DNA of 64,000 nt from Dipylidium caninum (GCA_017562135.1 QEYB01001410.1:1-64000); one strand, 5' to 3'. Numbered from the stretch's first letter, positions 1 through 11,869 are shown. A program made the numbers and translations. The notes: generated by a model from the letters alone, not told the origin.

Positions 1-171
1 GTTTCTTCTGTTCCTCTGATGCACCTTATTCAAAAGTGTTGGATTGTCCGAGTTTCTAAAAACTTTGCTATATTGGCTCCTGCTTGCGCATTGGACTTAT
101 CGGATGCATGTGACCCAAGGCTGGCGGAAGAGTCCAATTCAACTTTAGGGTGTGAACTAATTTTAAGGGTC
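1..171. other. Unique flank left of the inverted duplication
   Basis: This DNA has no counterpart beyond the far end of the right arm (after about 25685), so it marks the outside of the duplication. No gene is seen in it. Confidence 0.5.
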
Positions 172-2744
172 ACTCAAAGGTTCCCATTATGGAACTGGGT
201 GCGCAGAATCGGAAGTCTATTTAGTGGGTTTGGCTCCAGATCGGTCCACTAAAAGCGGGAGCTGCGTGAGGTAGCTATGTGGGCTATTTCCGACCTTGCG
301 CTCACCGTTTACTCGCATTGGTGTCCGTCACTCGCCAGATTGCCTGTTCTGGACACAGTTCTAAGGACAATTGGCCATTAAGACCAGGATCCGTGAAACG
401 GCCCGATCTTTTAATCGGGCGGGACATGGTGACCCAATTTTTTGTTTGACTTGAACCTGAACAAGTGAAGGCTCCGTCGATAGTGTGGTCAAGTTAGATC
501 GTTCTTCTCCTCATATTCAGCACATTTCTGCGTCTCTAGCTCCAAAATGCCTCAGACCGAGACCCTTTCTGCCGTTGGAAAGGATGAAATGTATGCGGGT
601 TAAAGTGCCAACTCCAGGATGCGAGTAGCACCGCATCCACTTCTCCAAAGGGTGAGCTCTCACTTTTTTCACCTCTGTCACTGGAGCGCATTCTTCCCAC
701 TCGTAAGCTCCCACCCCCTCCTTCTGCGTCATCTCTTCCGCGCTGACACACCTCTTAACGTAACGAGTTGATTGGCATTTCATGGAAACTTCGCGGTCAT
801 GGTTTGGGGGAGTAGAGAGAGTTCAATTAGTGATGAGAACATGTTTGTTAAGGTTGCAGCGGTATGAAGCTACTCCTCAATGATTTTTGTCGAGAAAATA
901 GACTTTCTCTACGCTCTTGTGCACAAATATCAGTCAACGTTTTTCCTTCCTGTTTCTCTCGGTTCGAGATCTCCTTTGCACTGACCCCACCAACTATTCT
1001 GGCATTTGCTTCCCTCGATGCAATCGCCTAGATGAGGCGGCGGCCTCTACCTGTCTTTATTATCAAAGAAGCCTCAATATGAGACACCAGTCAGGGGTGG
1101 CGTTTAGTTTCCTGATAAGCCTTCACAGTCGTGTGGGCGGTTTGCGAGGTCTGTTTCTTACACCACTAATCTTTTCCTCCTAGGTCTATTTCCGTCTGCA
1201 TCTGGCTGCCAAACACACGTGTCAGTCGGCTCTGTCTCGGATGATGGTTACAAGGGGACAAAGGTAGTCAAGCAATGGAAACTCAACTCAATGTTCATAG
1301 ACAAAGAGGCGTCGTCCACTAATTCCCTCTCTCCGCCTTGAATCCATTTTTACCGTACGTGTAAGCAGACCATTCGCAAGCGGTTGCACTCGAGTCTACG
1401 CACGATCTCGTCAGTCACACTACATCGCATTGTCGTCGAGTCGCCACGTGACTGCATTCCAGGCGAGGTGAAAGTGAGCTCCACGTTCATTTTTTTTCGT
1501 CGCCTCCACCCTTCCTCCATCCTCCCACGTGGAAGGCCAGTTTTATTGTTTCCTCGCGGGCGGCACCTTGATGTCATTCGCCTGCCTTCAAGGGAGCAGT
1601 TGAACCACGCTTCTAATCCACATTGCAGGTAGTCCATCTTCCTGACATGAGTGAGGTGCTACGCCCACTTGTACTTAGAGCACCGTGCCCGTGCAAAGGA
1701 CGCATTCGCTTTGAAGTGGACTTGTTGCTCTCACGTGTTAGCAATCTTTAAGGATCGAGGTGGGTTCTTTCACTGCCCTTCATTCCTTTGCTGTCAGCGA
1801 ACAAAATTGGACATCGTGAACGCGAGAAACAACATGAAAGTGGGACGGACTTGGCAGCCTAAGTAGTAGATGGTGGGGAGATCATCAGTGTCTAGAGTCG
1901 TCGAATACCGCTCTTCTGCGATGGTCGGGCCCTCAGTTATTTATCCCCTCTCACGCTCTGTGTCGCCATTGCGATGCGACGACTTATTTGGCACGGGACC
2001 ATGGTTATGCCCAAGAGCCTGATGGAAAGTCTGTCCCTCGTCCAATCGGTACGGGTCCACGTAAACGTGGCGACTGGAATGCTTTGAACCGAAGTTCGCA
2101 ATCACAAGCACCGGATTTCTGCCCGCTTCAAAGAGGCTAACATTACTGCACGCAGGTCTCCTTCCTAAAATTTCTAAGAACATGAGTATCATGCACGAAA
2201 TGCGTTATCCCTGGAAGTCGTACTCGCTAGAGTTGAATAGCACGGCCGAATATCGGAACGCTAAGTGGCATGATTCCCTGTTGAGGGTGGGGAGCTAGGC
2301 GTCATCGGTCATTTTAAATGACCAGTCGCCGTAACCTTGGATCTACCATTCAGAAATGGCAAAAGATATATATGGTAGTCTAATTTAATGCATTCGTCAG
2401 ATTATTGTCAGTTCAGGGGTTTTTTCTTTTTGTTAATATTTGGGCTTTCTCCTAACGATTAAAGTGAAGCCAATAGTATTTCCACCTCAAGGACAAAGGA
2501 CCACTTGTGGTTTCGCCTTACCATCGCACTTCGTTGTATTCATGATACTTTCATCAACTTTACCCTTATTATCACCGCCCCCATTATTCACGTCTCTTTT
2601 TTCCTACTTGCCCCCGTCGATACCCTAGAGCATGTGGTAAATAACCTGCTGACTTCATCGCCTAATAGTTCCTCCATTTTTTGTTGGTGGAAGCATGCAC
2701 AGACAACATTTCATATTTTCTCTTCTCTATAGATGCTAGAAGGC
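172..2744. other. Outer part of left arm, no gene recognised
   Basis: Only short reading frames occur here. Those that have a counterpart in the right arm are broken by one-base indels in one copy or the other, so none is supported as coding. Confidence 0.5.
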
Positions 2745-2995
2745 GACTTACCGTCCAATGCAGAAGGCATGAGAACAATGGGTTACTGGCAAGTAAAATG
2801 AGTCAACAACCATGCCACATGTTTCTGTCAAAATGACAAAGTGGCAAATGAACGGTCTCCCTGAATATTTTGGATAAATGACAAGACTAATGTCACCCCA
2901 AGGCAGTATCGCAACAGACTTCTCATGACATCATCGAGCGCCGTCAAACTTGTCCTCTTGCACAACCCCTGGATAGCCTTTTTTCCATTTTTTCT
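2745..2995 (+). repeat. Diverged copy of the Kunitz upstream region
   Basis: This block aligns with 3700-3945, immediately upstream of the Kunitz gene, in the same orientation. Shared landmarks in order are GGCGACT(t)ACCG, GCATGAGAACA, GACAAGACTAA, CAACCAAGG/CCCCAAGG, ACAGACCTCTCA/ACAGACTTCTCA and GGTAGCCTT/GGATAGCCTT. No recognisable Kunitz exon follows it, so it appears to be the remnant of a tandem duplication whose gene part is lost. The right arm has the same arrangement mirrored near 23050-23300. Confidence 0.6.
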
Positions 2996-3699
2996 TCATC
3001 TTTCCCTGCTTCATTATTGTCATTGAGGTCACGCCCCAGCCGCCATGCAACGGAGGCAATTAACCCTTGATTATATGGGTTACAGGACAGAGGCCATTGC
3101 AAGTGGGCCGTCAGTTTATTCCGCGTCTGTGGGACCATTGAGGTAGTCTTGTTTGAGATTGCAAACACTTTCACAATTCATTCTTTAACTGAATTGGTTC
3201 AGGTAGCCGACGCAACCAAAACCGGAAGAACCAATCATCCCGCAGAAGAGCGCCTCTGGGGGAGACCGAGCAGGCCGAGAAGGAGACAGAGGAAGGTACC
3301 GACTAGACCTGAATGGAACAAATGGAGTTGCCTAACGCCTCTGGCTTTTCGACGCTAGATGTGGTGCTATATTTGCCACCTGAAAATCTTCCTCTTGGAG
3401 GCGTGTTATTTGTGCTGTCCATGCTCGAGGTGGCGTGTGGTCAGCGACTAATCCACGATTAGGGCTACGGTCTGTCGTTGACTTCCAGCTAAATTCCTAC
3501 GTAAATGGGATAAGAGGCAGGGTGGTCTCTGTCCCCACGAGGTCGCTCCTGCACCCCCAATTTAGTGCCGGTTTTTCTTTCTCGACAGTGTGCGCCAACT
3601 GTGATGTGGGAACCTCTGGACTATTTATGGCGGACAGCATTCTCACCGACCGGTCATTTTCGCCCATCCGGCTATCGTGCAGTTAAAGTTTTGCGTGGC

Positions 3700-3945
3700 G
3701 ACTACCGACAATCAATTCCCCTCGTAAAATCATGGAACGAAGCTTATGGTAGAGGAAGCATGAGAACACGGGCTAATGCAACTCAATTGCATAAAACGGC
3801 TACACCTAATGTGTCTGGAAGAGTGAAAAATTGACTCACAAGCGCCATCTTATGTCTAGAGCAAATGCGACAAGACTAAGGCCAACCAAGGCGATGTCAA
3901 AACAGACCTCTCAAACTTGCTTGCTTGCATAACCGTGTGGTAGCC
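3700..3945 (+). repeat. Kunitz-proximal copy of duplicated upstream block
   Basis: This is the partner of 2745-2995. It ends about 55 bp before the TATA box of the Kunitz gene, so it probably covers the distal promoter. Confidence 0.6.
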
Positions 3946-3999
3946 TTATTTCTTTCCAATAGACTTGTTGGAGGCGTCGTTCATGCACACAGGGGCGCC

Positions 4000-4006
4000 T
4001 ATATAA
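4000..4006 (+). promoter_or_regulatory. TATA box of the Kunitz gene
   Basis: TATATAA lies in a GC-rich setting (GGGGCGCC before it) 72 bp upstream of the ATG. This spacing predicts transcription start near 4030 and a 5' UTR of about 45-50 nt. The same element is present mirrored in the right arm. Confidence 0.65.
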
Positions 4007-4077
4007 GAAGGAGCATGCAGGCTTTTGGCGACACGTTGCAAGCCTCTCGGAGCTCCGCGAACACAATCTTCGTAGCC

Positions 4078-4428
4078 ATGAATGCTCTCCACGTCTGTTT
4101 TCTTGCCTTCCTCTTAACAACTGGTGCAATCTCCCTCACTGAGGGTACTTATGTTTTTGAGGATTCGACATGTTCGTTTTTAATACTCACCATTTCTGCG
4201 TTTCTTGCAGCTTGTGTTTCACGATGCAGGTTACCACTCGAAAAGGGACCCTGCAAAAACAATTTTTCCGTATGGGGATTTGACCCCGATTGCAAAAAAA
4301 TGTGTTCCATTTACTTCGGCGGCTGCGAGGGGAACGACAACCAGTTCAGCTCCAAAATAAGTTGCCAAATGACATGTGATAAGGAATATATGGACCGCCT
4401 CTTGGAGCAATGGGGCGCCTACGAATAA
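4078..4428 (+). CDS. Secreted single-domain Kunitz-type protease inhibitor
   Basis: Exon 1 (4078-4144) encodes a signal peptide of about 19-22 residues. A 66-bp GT-AG intron (4145-4210) follows, then exon 2 (4211-4428); the spliced product is 94 residues. Kunitz domains are about 55-residue serine protease inhibitors or channel blockers with six cysteines. Here Cys28-x8-Cys37, Cys61-x12-Cys74 and x3-Cys78 are canonical, GGC (59-61) and GN (63-64) are present, and the P1 residue after Cys37 is Lys38, suggesting trypsin-like targets. P1' is Asn rather than the usual small residue. Cys54 sits one residue late (x16 then x6, where x15 then x7 is normal), and Cys24 and Cys50 are extra. The misplacement coincides with an A7 run at 4294-4300 that is A6 in the right-arm copy. 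The intron is a multiple of three without stops, so its retention would add 22 residues. Gene identity is firm; frame fidelity around residue 52 is not. Confidence 0.85.
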   Translation: MNALHVCFLAFLLTTGAISLTEGTYVFEDSTCSFLILTISAFLAACVSRCRLPLEKGPCKNNFSVWGFDPDCKKMCSIYFGGCEGNDNQFSSKISCQMTCDKEYMDRLLEQWGAYE

Positions 4429-4510
4429 ACGTCCTGGTAACACATATGCGAAGCACTTCTTGGCATTCCTACTTAGTGTGCTCACCACAATGCAAAACTT
4501 AGTTTTTGCC

Positions 4511-4516
4511 AATAAA
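4511..4516 (+). promoter_or_regulatory. Polyadenylation signal of the Kunitz gene
   Basis: AATAAA occurs 83 nt after the stop codon, the expected place for 3' end formation. It is conserved mirrored in the right arm near 21532-21537. Confidence 0.6.
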
Positions 4517-4779
4517 ATAATTGTTTTCATGTGCAAGGTTATCAAACTCTTTATTCGCTGATCACATTTCAAGCAAAATGCTGCCTCTTTTCCTCTGCAA
4601 AAAAGGCTATTACGACCAGTTGTCCCATTTCCTACCAAAGTTTCCACTTTTCTAAAAAGTCCAGTTAATGTTATTTGTATTTAGATCTGTGCCGGTTGTG
4701 AAAGACTTTCCTTACCACGCAAAAGCTTATTTTTTTTTATTATGTTGCTTTGCCAACATGTCAGTGATTGGGGATTCTG

Positions 4780-4850
4780 TTGACTGATGAATTTTACCCT
4801 TTCTCTTGTTCCGTTAACGTCTTCAAAGTGCCTACACTCTGTTTATTTTC
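4780..4850 (+). repeat. Internal repeat within the arm, copy 1
   Basis: This segment matches 5615-5690 in the same orientation, with a shared core CTTGTTCCGTTAACGTC followed by CAAGTG-like and CTCTG landmarks. It lies about 270 bp past the Kunitz polyadenylation signal. Confidence 0.6.
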
Positions 4851-4859
4851 TCCTACGGT

Positions 4860-6205
4860 TTCGATTTGCTCACTTCATTCAGGACACTCTTATCAACTGG
4901 GGTTTCTATTTTGCTCTTGTCCCAATTAAAAATGGAAGAAGTGGTGTTTTCGACATATTTTGAAGAAAGACAGTCACGTTAAAATTGCCTTCACAGATTT
5001 CTTTGTGATGGGTTTTACTGAGAAACGTCGAAAGTTTTATTCGTCCTCCCAGTTGAAGTCGACGAAGCTCCAGCGAAGCGGATCAGCAGAGCACAACACA
5101 TGACGTTGCAGAGAAGCTCAGGTGCGAATCTCATGCTTGCATTGAAAGAAAACTTATAAACGCATGGCTATGTCGGGAAACTCTGCCTTATGGGAATCCA
5201 CTTGGGCCAACACATCGGCACCATCTGCGATTCGTTGCATGTGAAACGTAACAAAGTGGATCCACTTTTGGAAAGACTAATTACTGGTGGCGAAAAGTGA
5301 ACGCTTTTGAACAATGTGAAACGGAAGAGGTCGTGGTTAATACAAGAGTAACCAGGTAAGACGACATCAGAATCAGATATTCTACAAGACAACTAAAACA
5401 ATAAAACAAAGTGTGCACATTCCACAACTCGTGAAAATGAGCGACACAAATGGAAGCAGAGTTTGTTTGTCACAAAGCAAAGTTATTTTTTGTATATTGA
5501 CCTGCGTCCGTTGTCATAAACATTGCCCGCCATGCGCTTCTTTTCATTTCCCATGTTGTGCACGAAATTGGCGAACAACGAATCTAAGAAATTTGCACAA
5601 GAAAAAGTTGTCACATTGTTAATGATAAACTTTACCCTTTTTCTTGTTCCGTTAACGTCCTCCAAGTGCTTCGACTCTGTCCGATGTGGAATGTTGGAAT
5701 GCACAATGTTGCAACTAATGGTCTTGAAATGCGCGAATCTACCTCCGTCCATAGAACTTCTCGTTACACTTTCGAATCAGTGAAGGGCACTTTCGGGTGC
5801 GTCTCAAATTCATACAATTTACATGTGAATGATTCAGTCATCTTCAGCTCTTACGTGCTGGCCACCTTTCCCGTGTACAACCTACAAATACACACAGATG
5901 AACTTACATGCCAAAAGGGCTCCCTCGTTAAGCATCTTGTGGTGAAACGACGCCACCTACTAAAAATACTGTCCTTGGATCAGGGCACTGAGTGCCCTTG
6001 ACTTTCACGCCGTCTGCTCACAATGCACGGCACGGTGTAAGGCAGGACCACAAAATGCGGATTCTTTGAATTACCGAAAAAGGATGGATTGTAACACAAC
6101 CACGCTCTGATGATCTCCATTTTGTCGGCATATCGTAAAAAACTTCTCACCAGGGAAGTGAACCTTGGCCTTAGGGAGACTAGTTCCAGTGAATTGAAAG
6201 TATTG
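4860..6205. other. Inner arm DNA without a recognised gene
   Basis: Several reading frames here, such as 5168-5392 (-) and 5666-6001 (+), translate identically in the right arm. That reflects near-identity of the DNA and is not evidence of coding. No signal peptide, domain or codon bias could be seen. Confidence 0.4.
5615..5690 (+). repeat. Internal repeat within the arm, copy 2
   Basis: This is the partner of 4780-4850, about 835 bp away. Flanking sequence also shows weak similarity, suggesting an old tandem duplication of Kunitz 3' flank DNA. The right arm carries both copies mirrored near 20390-20420 and 21225-21255. Confidence 0.6.
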
Positions 6206-6395
6206 TTAAATGAGAAGGCTATAGCGTGGGTCGACACCACGATTTTGGAGTTCCCTAAATCCGCAACTTTTAACACCGATTTTAGTTAAGCCAGACGAGC
6301 ATAGGCAACGACAGTCCTGGGGACGGAACTCACCCCCATTGGAATTTTCTACTTCAGGGAAGCGATCACATCCCCTTGGTTCATAAAATAACTTC
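6206..6395 (-). CDS. Possible cysteine-rich exon at inner end of left arm
   Basis: Read on the minus strand, a splice-acceptor-like CCTGCAG ends at 6396 and is followed by an open frame with Cys residues in the pattern CDRFPE...DCRCLCSSG...SCG. The same peptide is read on the plus strand in the right arm (19648-19795), where it stops after SCGI. Here a missing G after that point runs the frame on to 6206. The inverted duplication ends almost exactly at this exon start, so the two copies have different DNA upstream. A candidate 5' exon lies at 6470-6590. I do not recognise the peptide, and the reading frame is not proven. Confidence 0.25.
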
Positions 6396-6469
6396 CTGCA
6401 GGTACGCAAGAGAGATTGCGGCTCGGGTACCAATGAGACTTCAGGCGGTTGATAATCTACAAACTTCAC

Positions 6470-6590
6470 CGGGAGCACCCGAAGTGTACAGTGGTGAGTT
6501 TCTGATGATTACATGCTTGAAAACCACTGGTTGTAAGTGTTTCATTCGATACCAGACGAGGAAAGCGCAACACAGCAGCGAGCACGCCAT
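6470..6590 (-). other. Candidate hydrophobic 5' exon next to left arm
   Basis: From an ATG at 6590 the minus strand reads a short hydrophobic start (MACSLLCCAFLVWYRM) and about 40 residues up to a donor-like CCCG|GTGAAG. The acceptor at 6396 would make a 74-bp intron. However, joining the two in phase gives the frame that ends after 18 codons, not the cysteine-rich one, so the model is weak. Confidence 0.15.
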
Positions 6591-6666
6591 CACCACAGCC
6601 ACGGAGACAAGACCTATATGAGGCACTAAAAGCGGCAAACTTAAACCATTGTCGCCATTCCATCAA

Positions 6667-9600
6667 TTTATTTTGCAGGAATGTACTTTTTTTTGTGCAT
6701 TTAGTTTGTTGAGTGGAGCAAACACACAGACCTCATCTCGGGATTGAGATGACTTGCCACTGTACTGTTTCGTTGGCGCACTCTGGTGTCCCGCGCCTTG
6801 TAGGCGTCAAATGGACCAGCAGCCAAAGTGCATCCCATGGTGCGCACGCACGTTGGGGTCCCGCAGTTGAAGCTAAAATGCGTCAAGCTGTGTTCCATTG
6901 GGTTGGGAACACTTTTTGTTGCCATTCACGATGTGGATGGATCCATGGAAGAAAGACACACAAACACACACCTCCATATATAACGCTTGTTGTGCATTTC
7001 GAATGGAGGCCCCGAGTGAAGACGAATTAACCAAGTGAATGTGTTTTGCGAGCCTCGAGGGTCCGCTCACGGGTGTCATGGCGGCAGAGTACGTCGTAAA
7101 TCGTGAAACAGACTCTGAATAATTGCTTGCGATTCAATAAGATGCACGCGATTGTCCTGATCCCTCCTTCTTCTCGTTGCAACACAAAGCAACTGACTTT
7201 GAACCACACACTGATTAAGGAGAGGTGTAAGCCACAAGGGATTGAAGAGTCTGTCAAGAAGGAGTGGAAAATCCAGTGGATGCTATTAGATTGCAATAAA
7301 CACAATGGGGTTGGCATTCAAGAGTCTCGAGTTTTAGAAGGCTGTACGAACCTCGCGATTAATCCTTCTCCTCCATCTACGCCATTCGACTGACATAAGC
7401 ACTTTCTCCTTCTATTTGCCTTGTCGGACACATGGCCTCAGTTCTCTTCCTTTTCATCTCCCCTGGGCAAAGTTTACTTCACGTCATCTTCCTGCTCTGC
7501 ATCCACACTTATTTGGTCGCGTTTTAGAGGTTTGCGCAGCTCACACAGGTCTTCCTCTAGTTTCCGAGTCGTCTGAGCCACTGCCGCAGTAACGGCATGA
7601 CATGCAGTGTGTTCAATGCGAGGCAGAGAAGAAGGCTCAGGACGAGTGTGAGAGGCAGGCTTGAGCTAACCTAATGTGACAGGAAGCGCGTTTTGTGATT
7701 GCAGGAGAAGGAAAATGCTTGAAGCTAAAATAAACAGGGTATTGCGCGCGAGGTGCCTTGATGCTTCTCCAGCATCAAATATGTATTGGCGATGCCTTCG
7801 CCGTCATGCCGCCTTACTCATCACCACCGCATTGCTCACCGTTTGCTATGATTTCTCGGAATTTGCCCACAGTGACATGTTTCAAGAAGAGTGATGGAAG
7901 TTGACATGCGTAATCATCGTCATTAAGCCTCTGAAGAATACATAAAGTAACCCGTAGTTCGTCGCCTTCTCCATCGTGGAGCTTCCGCCATCAGATTTCC
8001 ACCATTCTAAGTGCTCTTTCCCGATGTTTTGTGAAGTACCTCGTCACCTAATCGTCGTTAGCTGGGGCGACACTCAACCTACTTGCCTACAACGACTATT
8101 ACTAGGAGATGAGGCTGAAAGAGAGGAGATGGATAGATGATTCAAACGAAATAATCTGTAATGTCAGAAATGGAAGCTGTCAACTGAATCTGGTTCCAAA
8201 AATAGAAATTTGTTCCATTTCAAGGCATATCTCGTAATCCACTGGGGAACGAATAAACGCATTCCACGGCCTGGATCAGGTTACTTGTTTTGTCATTATG
8301 TTAAAATTCTATGGACTTAAGATTGTTCTTTTCACCATGCCTGATAAAATCGTGGTAAACAAATGATGTCAAATGGGGGAATTGCGGTGTCCAGGAAACA
8401 CTTATGCTCATTCGAGAAGAATAACAATCGTTGTGAAGAAGGAACTGAGCTATCGGTCCCGCCTTGGGCCTCGTAATGTGTAAAAGTTAATCACAACGGC
8501 TATTACCCCCATTGCATTCATTTCCTATAACAATAGGTAGAAATTCAACCATGAACACTGACAGGAAATTTGTGCATCCAGGGCTTTCAGTCATGCACTT
8601 CCGTTCAGGAGTAGGAAGTCACGGAATTGTGGAAACTCGGGGTCGCAGACCACTGCAAGGCATAAAGTACCGATAATTGATTAACAGGGTCTCTCCTGTT
8701 AACTCGTGAAGAAGTGGAGAAACACACACCGTGTCCAAGGTAAAGGTGTGCGCAAGGGTGAACAACATGTGACATGGGGAGAATTCCACTTTTTGAAAGC
8801 CTAAAAATGACCACTTCAGATGTGGGGAGCTGAAATGTCGATGGTCATGAAAGTGTGAGTTAACCAGATTGCCTTGACTATTTTTTATGTGACTAAAAGA
8901 ACAGCTCCTCTCCTCCTTTCATATCATCACCTCTACACAAAAGTTGTTCTCTTTCTTGGGACGCTACTGAGAATACGTAGACTACCAACTTGTAAATTAT
9001 CGTATTCGACTCCTCTCGTTTTCGATGTGGCTGAGACAAAATGAATTCCACCCTTTGAAGACTAACAACCAATTCTTGGCCGGTTGCAATGCTAGCGAGT
9101 GAATAAGTTGGTAAGTACAGAGACGAGCGAAAATGAAGTGTTTATTGCTGGCCAGGGAATCATACAAGTCGAGGTAGATGCAAGTACACATAACGGCAGC
9201 AACAGAAGCGGTAGAGGCACCCATTCACCTCCAATTCTTGTTGAATGGATAGTAATAAGTGATATTAGCCGAATGGGCTAGGTTTGCCAACGCAAAAAAA
9301 GCACCCTAGGAGGTTGCAATGACAGATAAGTTGGCGAAGGAGTTGGTATTAAGTCAAAAGTGGCCTTTATAATTAAAGGTACGGAAAAGATATTTCCCAT
9401 TACTGATTAAGGTTAGAATTCCTCTCCGATCTCAGGTAAAAATGGTACTTTCACAGAGAGACGTCAGAAAATGTGGTGAACAAACGAAGGGAATTATTGG
9501 AGGAGAATTCACATAAGTGAATTCAAAAATCGGTTCACGTTCTACTGGGGTAGAGGATAAGGCGCAGTTAATGTGGAGGATATATGGGAAGAAGTGACAA

Positions 9601-11600
9601 AACCCACCCAGGAAATGGCTTTCACGATCGGGAAAAGTAGTTGGCCCAAATAAAGCAATGTCACTAATAAAGGAGCACGACCACTTGGCCAAGTCCGACC
9701 GCCCAGATGTAAAGTGAATAGAGGAATTGTACTTGAAACACTACAGCCTGGAAAGCGTCTCCGATATACACAAATGCTCCCTCCGATGCCACCCGATGTC
9801 ACACTCAGCATGGCCACGTTGGTTGAGAAGGCAGCGATATGAGGTCCCAAGTGGCAATTACAACGCCGACCATTACAACCAGCCGGAGAGCACTAGCCAG
9901 TGGACCTACAGGAGGCAAGGTGAGAGACGTGTCTATTAATGAAATATGGAGCACCAAAAGCCTTCTTTCAAATAGACTCGAAACCACCACCTCAACCAGG
10001 CACTCCGTTGGTTAAACACCGTATAAGAGCAACAATTAAACGTGTCAGTCATGAAAAGACACCAGGAGGCTGAGTCAATAAGGACTATCGAAGGAGATTT
10101 TGTGGCAGTTCCCGCAAGGGTACGGCCGGCACGGGTTTCCGGTGGTAATATTGCCAGGGGGTGCTACGGCGAGAAGAGGGTTCTACCCAAGTCCAGTAAA
10201 GGCGGCATTATTAATCAGAATGCGGTTGTAAGAAGGGTGATAGAGGCGAATTGTGCCATATCAAGAAGAACGTTGCCAACAGTAAAAACAGCAGATATCC
10301 ACTTATATGCGCATAACTATATAGGTTTGGGCCTCCCTTGTTGAAAGACGGGAAAACATTTACCTGTTGGCGGTTTCGCATACCAAATGCACAGGCATTT
10401 AGGAAAAATTAGGTACAAGGCAATCTGTAGGACCACGGCATTCTGTAATCAAAAAGCGGTCCATCTGAATGCCGAGCACATCACAACGACACGGAAATAT
10501 GAGTATTAACGTTGCATATTATCAAACCATAACCGGACGTGTGGACACTTCGTCTGGTGGTGTTTATGCTTCCGCTGCGCTCATTCATTACCCAAGTTGC
10601 TCAATTCGTAGAGTGTACCAATGCGTCTATAGGAAGATAAGGCCTTAATGTGCTCACTGCAGAGCCGTACCTCCAGCCCTCTGGCCTTCCCAACAACAAG
10701 CCGCCGCTCTCTCCCTCTTTCACTTCGTAGACCAGATTACCCATTTAAACAGCCCGAGAAGTTCTTGCCTATTTCCAACCCCATTTTATTCACAACTCCA
10801 TCTTTCCCTGGTTCCCCTCTAACAACTCCCTTCCCATCTCCCAAGTTAATTAGGGTTAAGACGCGGCCGCTGATGGGAAGTCTAACAAAGAAGGTGTTGG
10901 AATTCCGGTCACCATGAAATAATTTTGTGTCTAAGCTTTGCAAATAGCGCCCTGAAAACCAGTCTATCCCAAATATTGACTCACGGTTAACGTGAGGAAA
11001 TAACGAAATTATCACAAATAGGCCACAATCGAGTGACAGGACCACCTTCATGGCAAGGAAAGACGGAACAGATTTTCAGTTGTCAATTGTCCACATTTGC
11101 GTCTTATTTCCACTACGGTGTCCTGCAATTCTCAGTCAAATGGGGCGTCGCTTGGCTACGCACGAAATATTATTCGCTATTCGAGCGCTCCGTACTCAAA
11201 TCCCAGCCTTTTCTGTGGTGCTGACGATGAAGTAAGTCTAAGGGACAACAGAAAAGCAATGAATAGATCGGCACAGGAATGCATTTGTCGACTATTACAG
11301 TCTATCGCTACCGCAGCCTAATCAGGCGCCGAAACGCCTTTCCCCGAACAAAGGGGTTTCACACCTCAGGCCCCATCCTGCTTTCCCTCCAGGCTCTCAG
11401 CTCTCTTGATTGAATACCAATCTCCTCGTCCACAACAGTATGCTTCGAACAGGCACCACTACTCATTCATTCAAGTGAAAGAAAGCCTCGGTCATTGTCA
11501 TCAGGCCAACCTAAAGGTTATTTCAACATCATTCGTGTTAGATATCGCTCTCGTTCTGTCTAAACTCGACCCGCTTAATCCCAGTCGTGCACAACTCAAC
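6667..11600. other. Spacer DNA, no gene recognised
   Basis: This is the left third of the spacer between the inverted arms. Only short frames without recognisable motifs occur on either strand. Confidence 0.5.
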
Positions 11601-11625
11601 GCCTCATCCCCAAACATCCCCAAAC

Positions 11626-11652
11626 CACACACACATACACACACACACACAC
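11626..11652 (+). repeat. (CA)n microsatellite
   Basis: About 27 bases of CA units are interrupted once by TA. It lies about 200 bp from a second CA tract at 11839. Confidence 0.9.
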
Positions 11653-11838
11653 CGCACTCTTTCTCCATTTAGTCTCCTTCTTCCGATCTCACGAAAAGAG
11701 TGATCACCAATTTGAGGGTTACAATCCACGTCTTCCCCATTGCTACCTCACTACGTCACCTCCATCCAAGTCAATCGTCTTCATCCGGGCCACTCACCAG
11801 CAGACTGCTCAGACCAGGTCGACGAGCAAATTCAAATC

Positions 11839-11866
11839 CACACACACACACACACACACACACACA
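11839..11866 (+). repeat. (CA)n microsatellite
   Basis: A perfect run of about 14 CA units, the second of two close CA tracts. Confidence 0.9.
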
Positions 11867-11869
11867 ACC

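Larger units (their letters stand above)
172..6388 (+). repeat. Left arm of ~6-kb inverted duplication
   Basis: This segment is the reverse complement of about 19650-25685. Anchors include the stretch around 210-232 matching 25640-25655, the Kunitz gene at 4078-4428 matching 21620-21968, and the block near 6355-6375 matching 19665-19685. The inner half (about 3400-6380) is almost identical in both arms, and its differences are mostly single-base homopolymer length changes. The outer 2 kb is more different, with many one-base indels and some substitution clusters. Matching stops near 172/25685 on the outside and 6388/19650 on the inside. No terminal repeat or target-site duplication was seen at either end. 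Confidence 0.93.

Noticed and set aside
950..980. tRNA-like B box (GGTTCGAGATC)
   Set aside because: No A box or cloverleaf could be drawn upstream, and the same sequence occurs in the mirrored arm without structure.
4078..4428. Calling the Kunitz product a toxin
   Set aside because: Kunitz folds occur in venoms, but the single domain, Lys at P1 and genomic setting support only a protease-inhibitor annotation.
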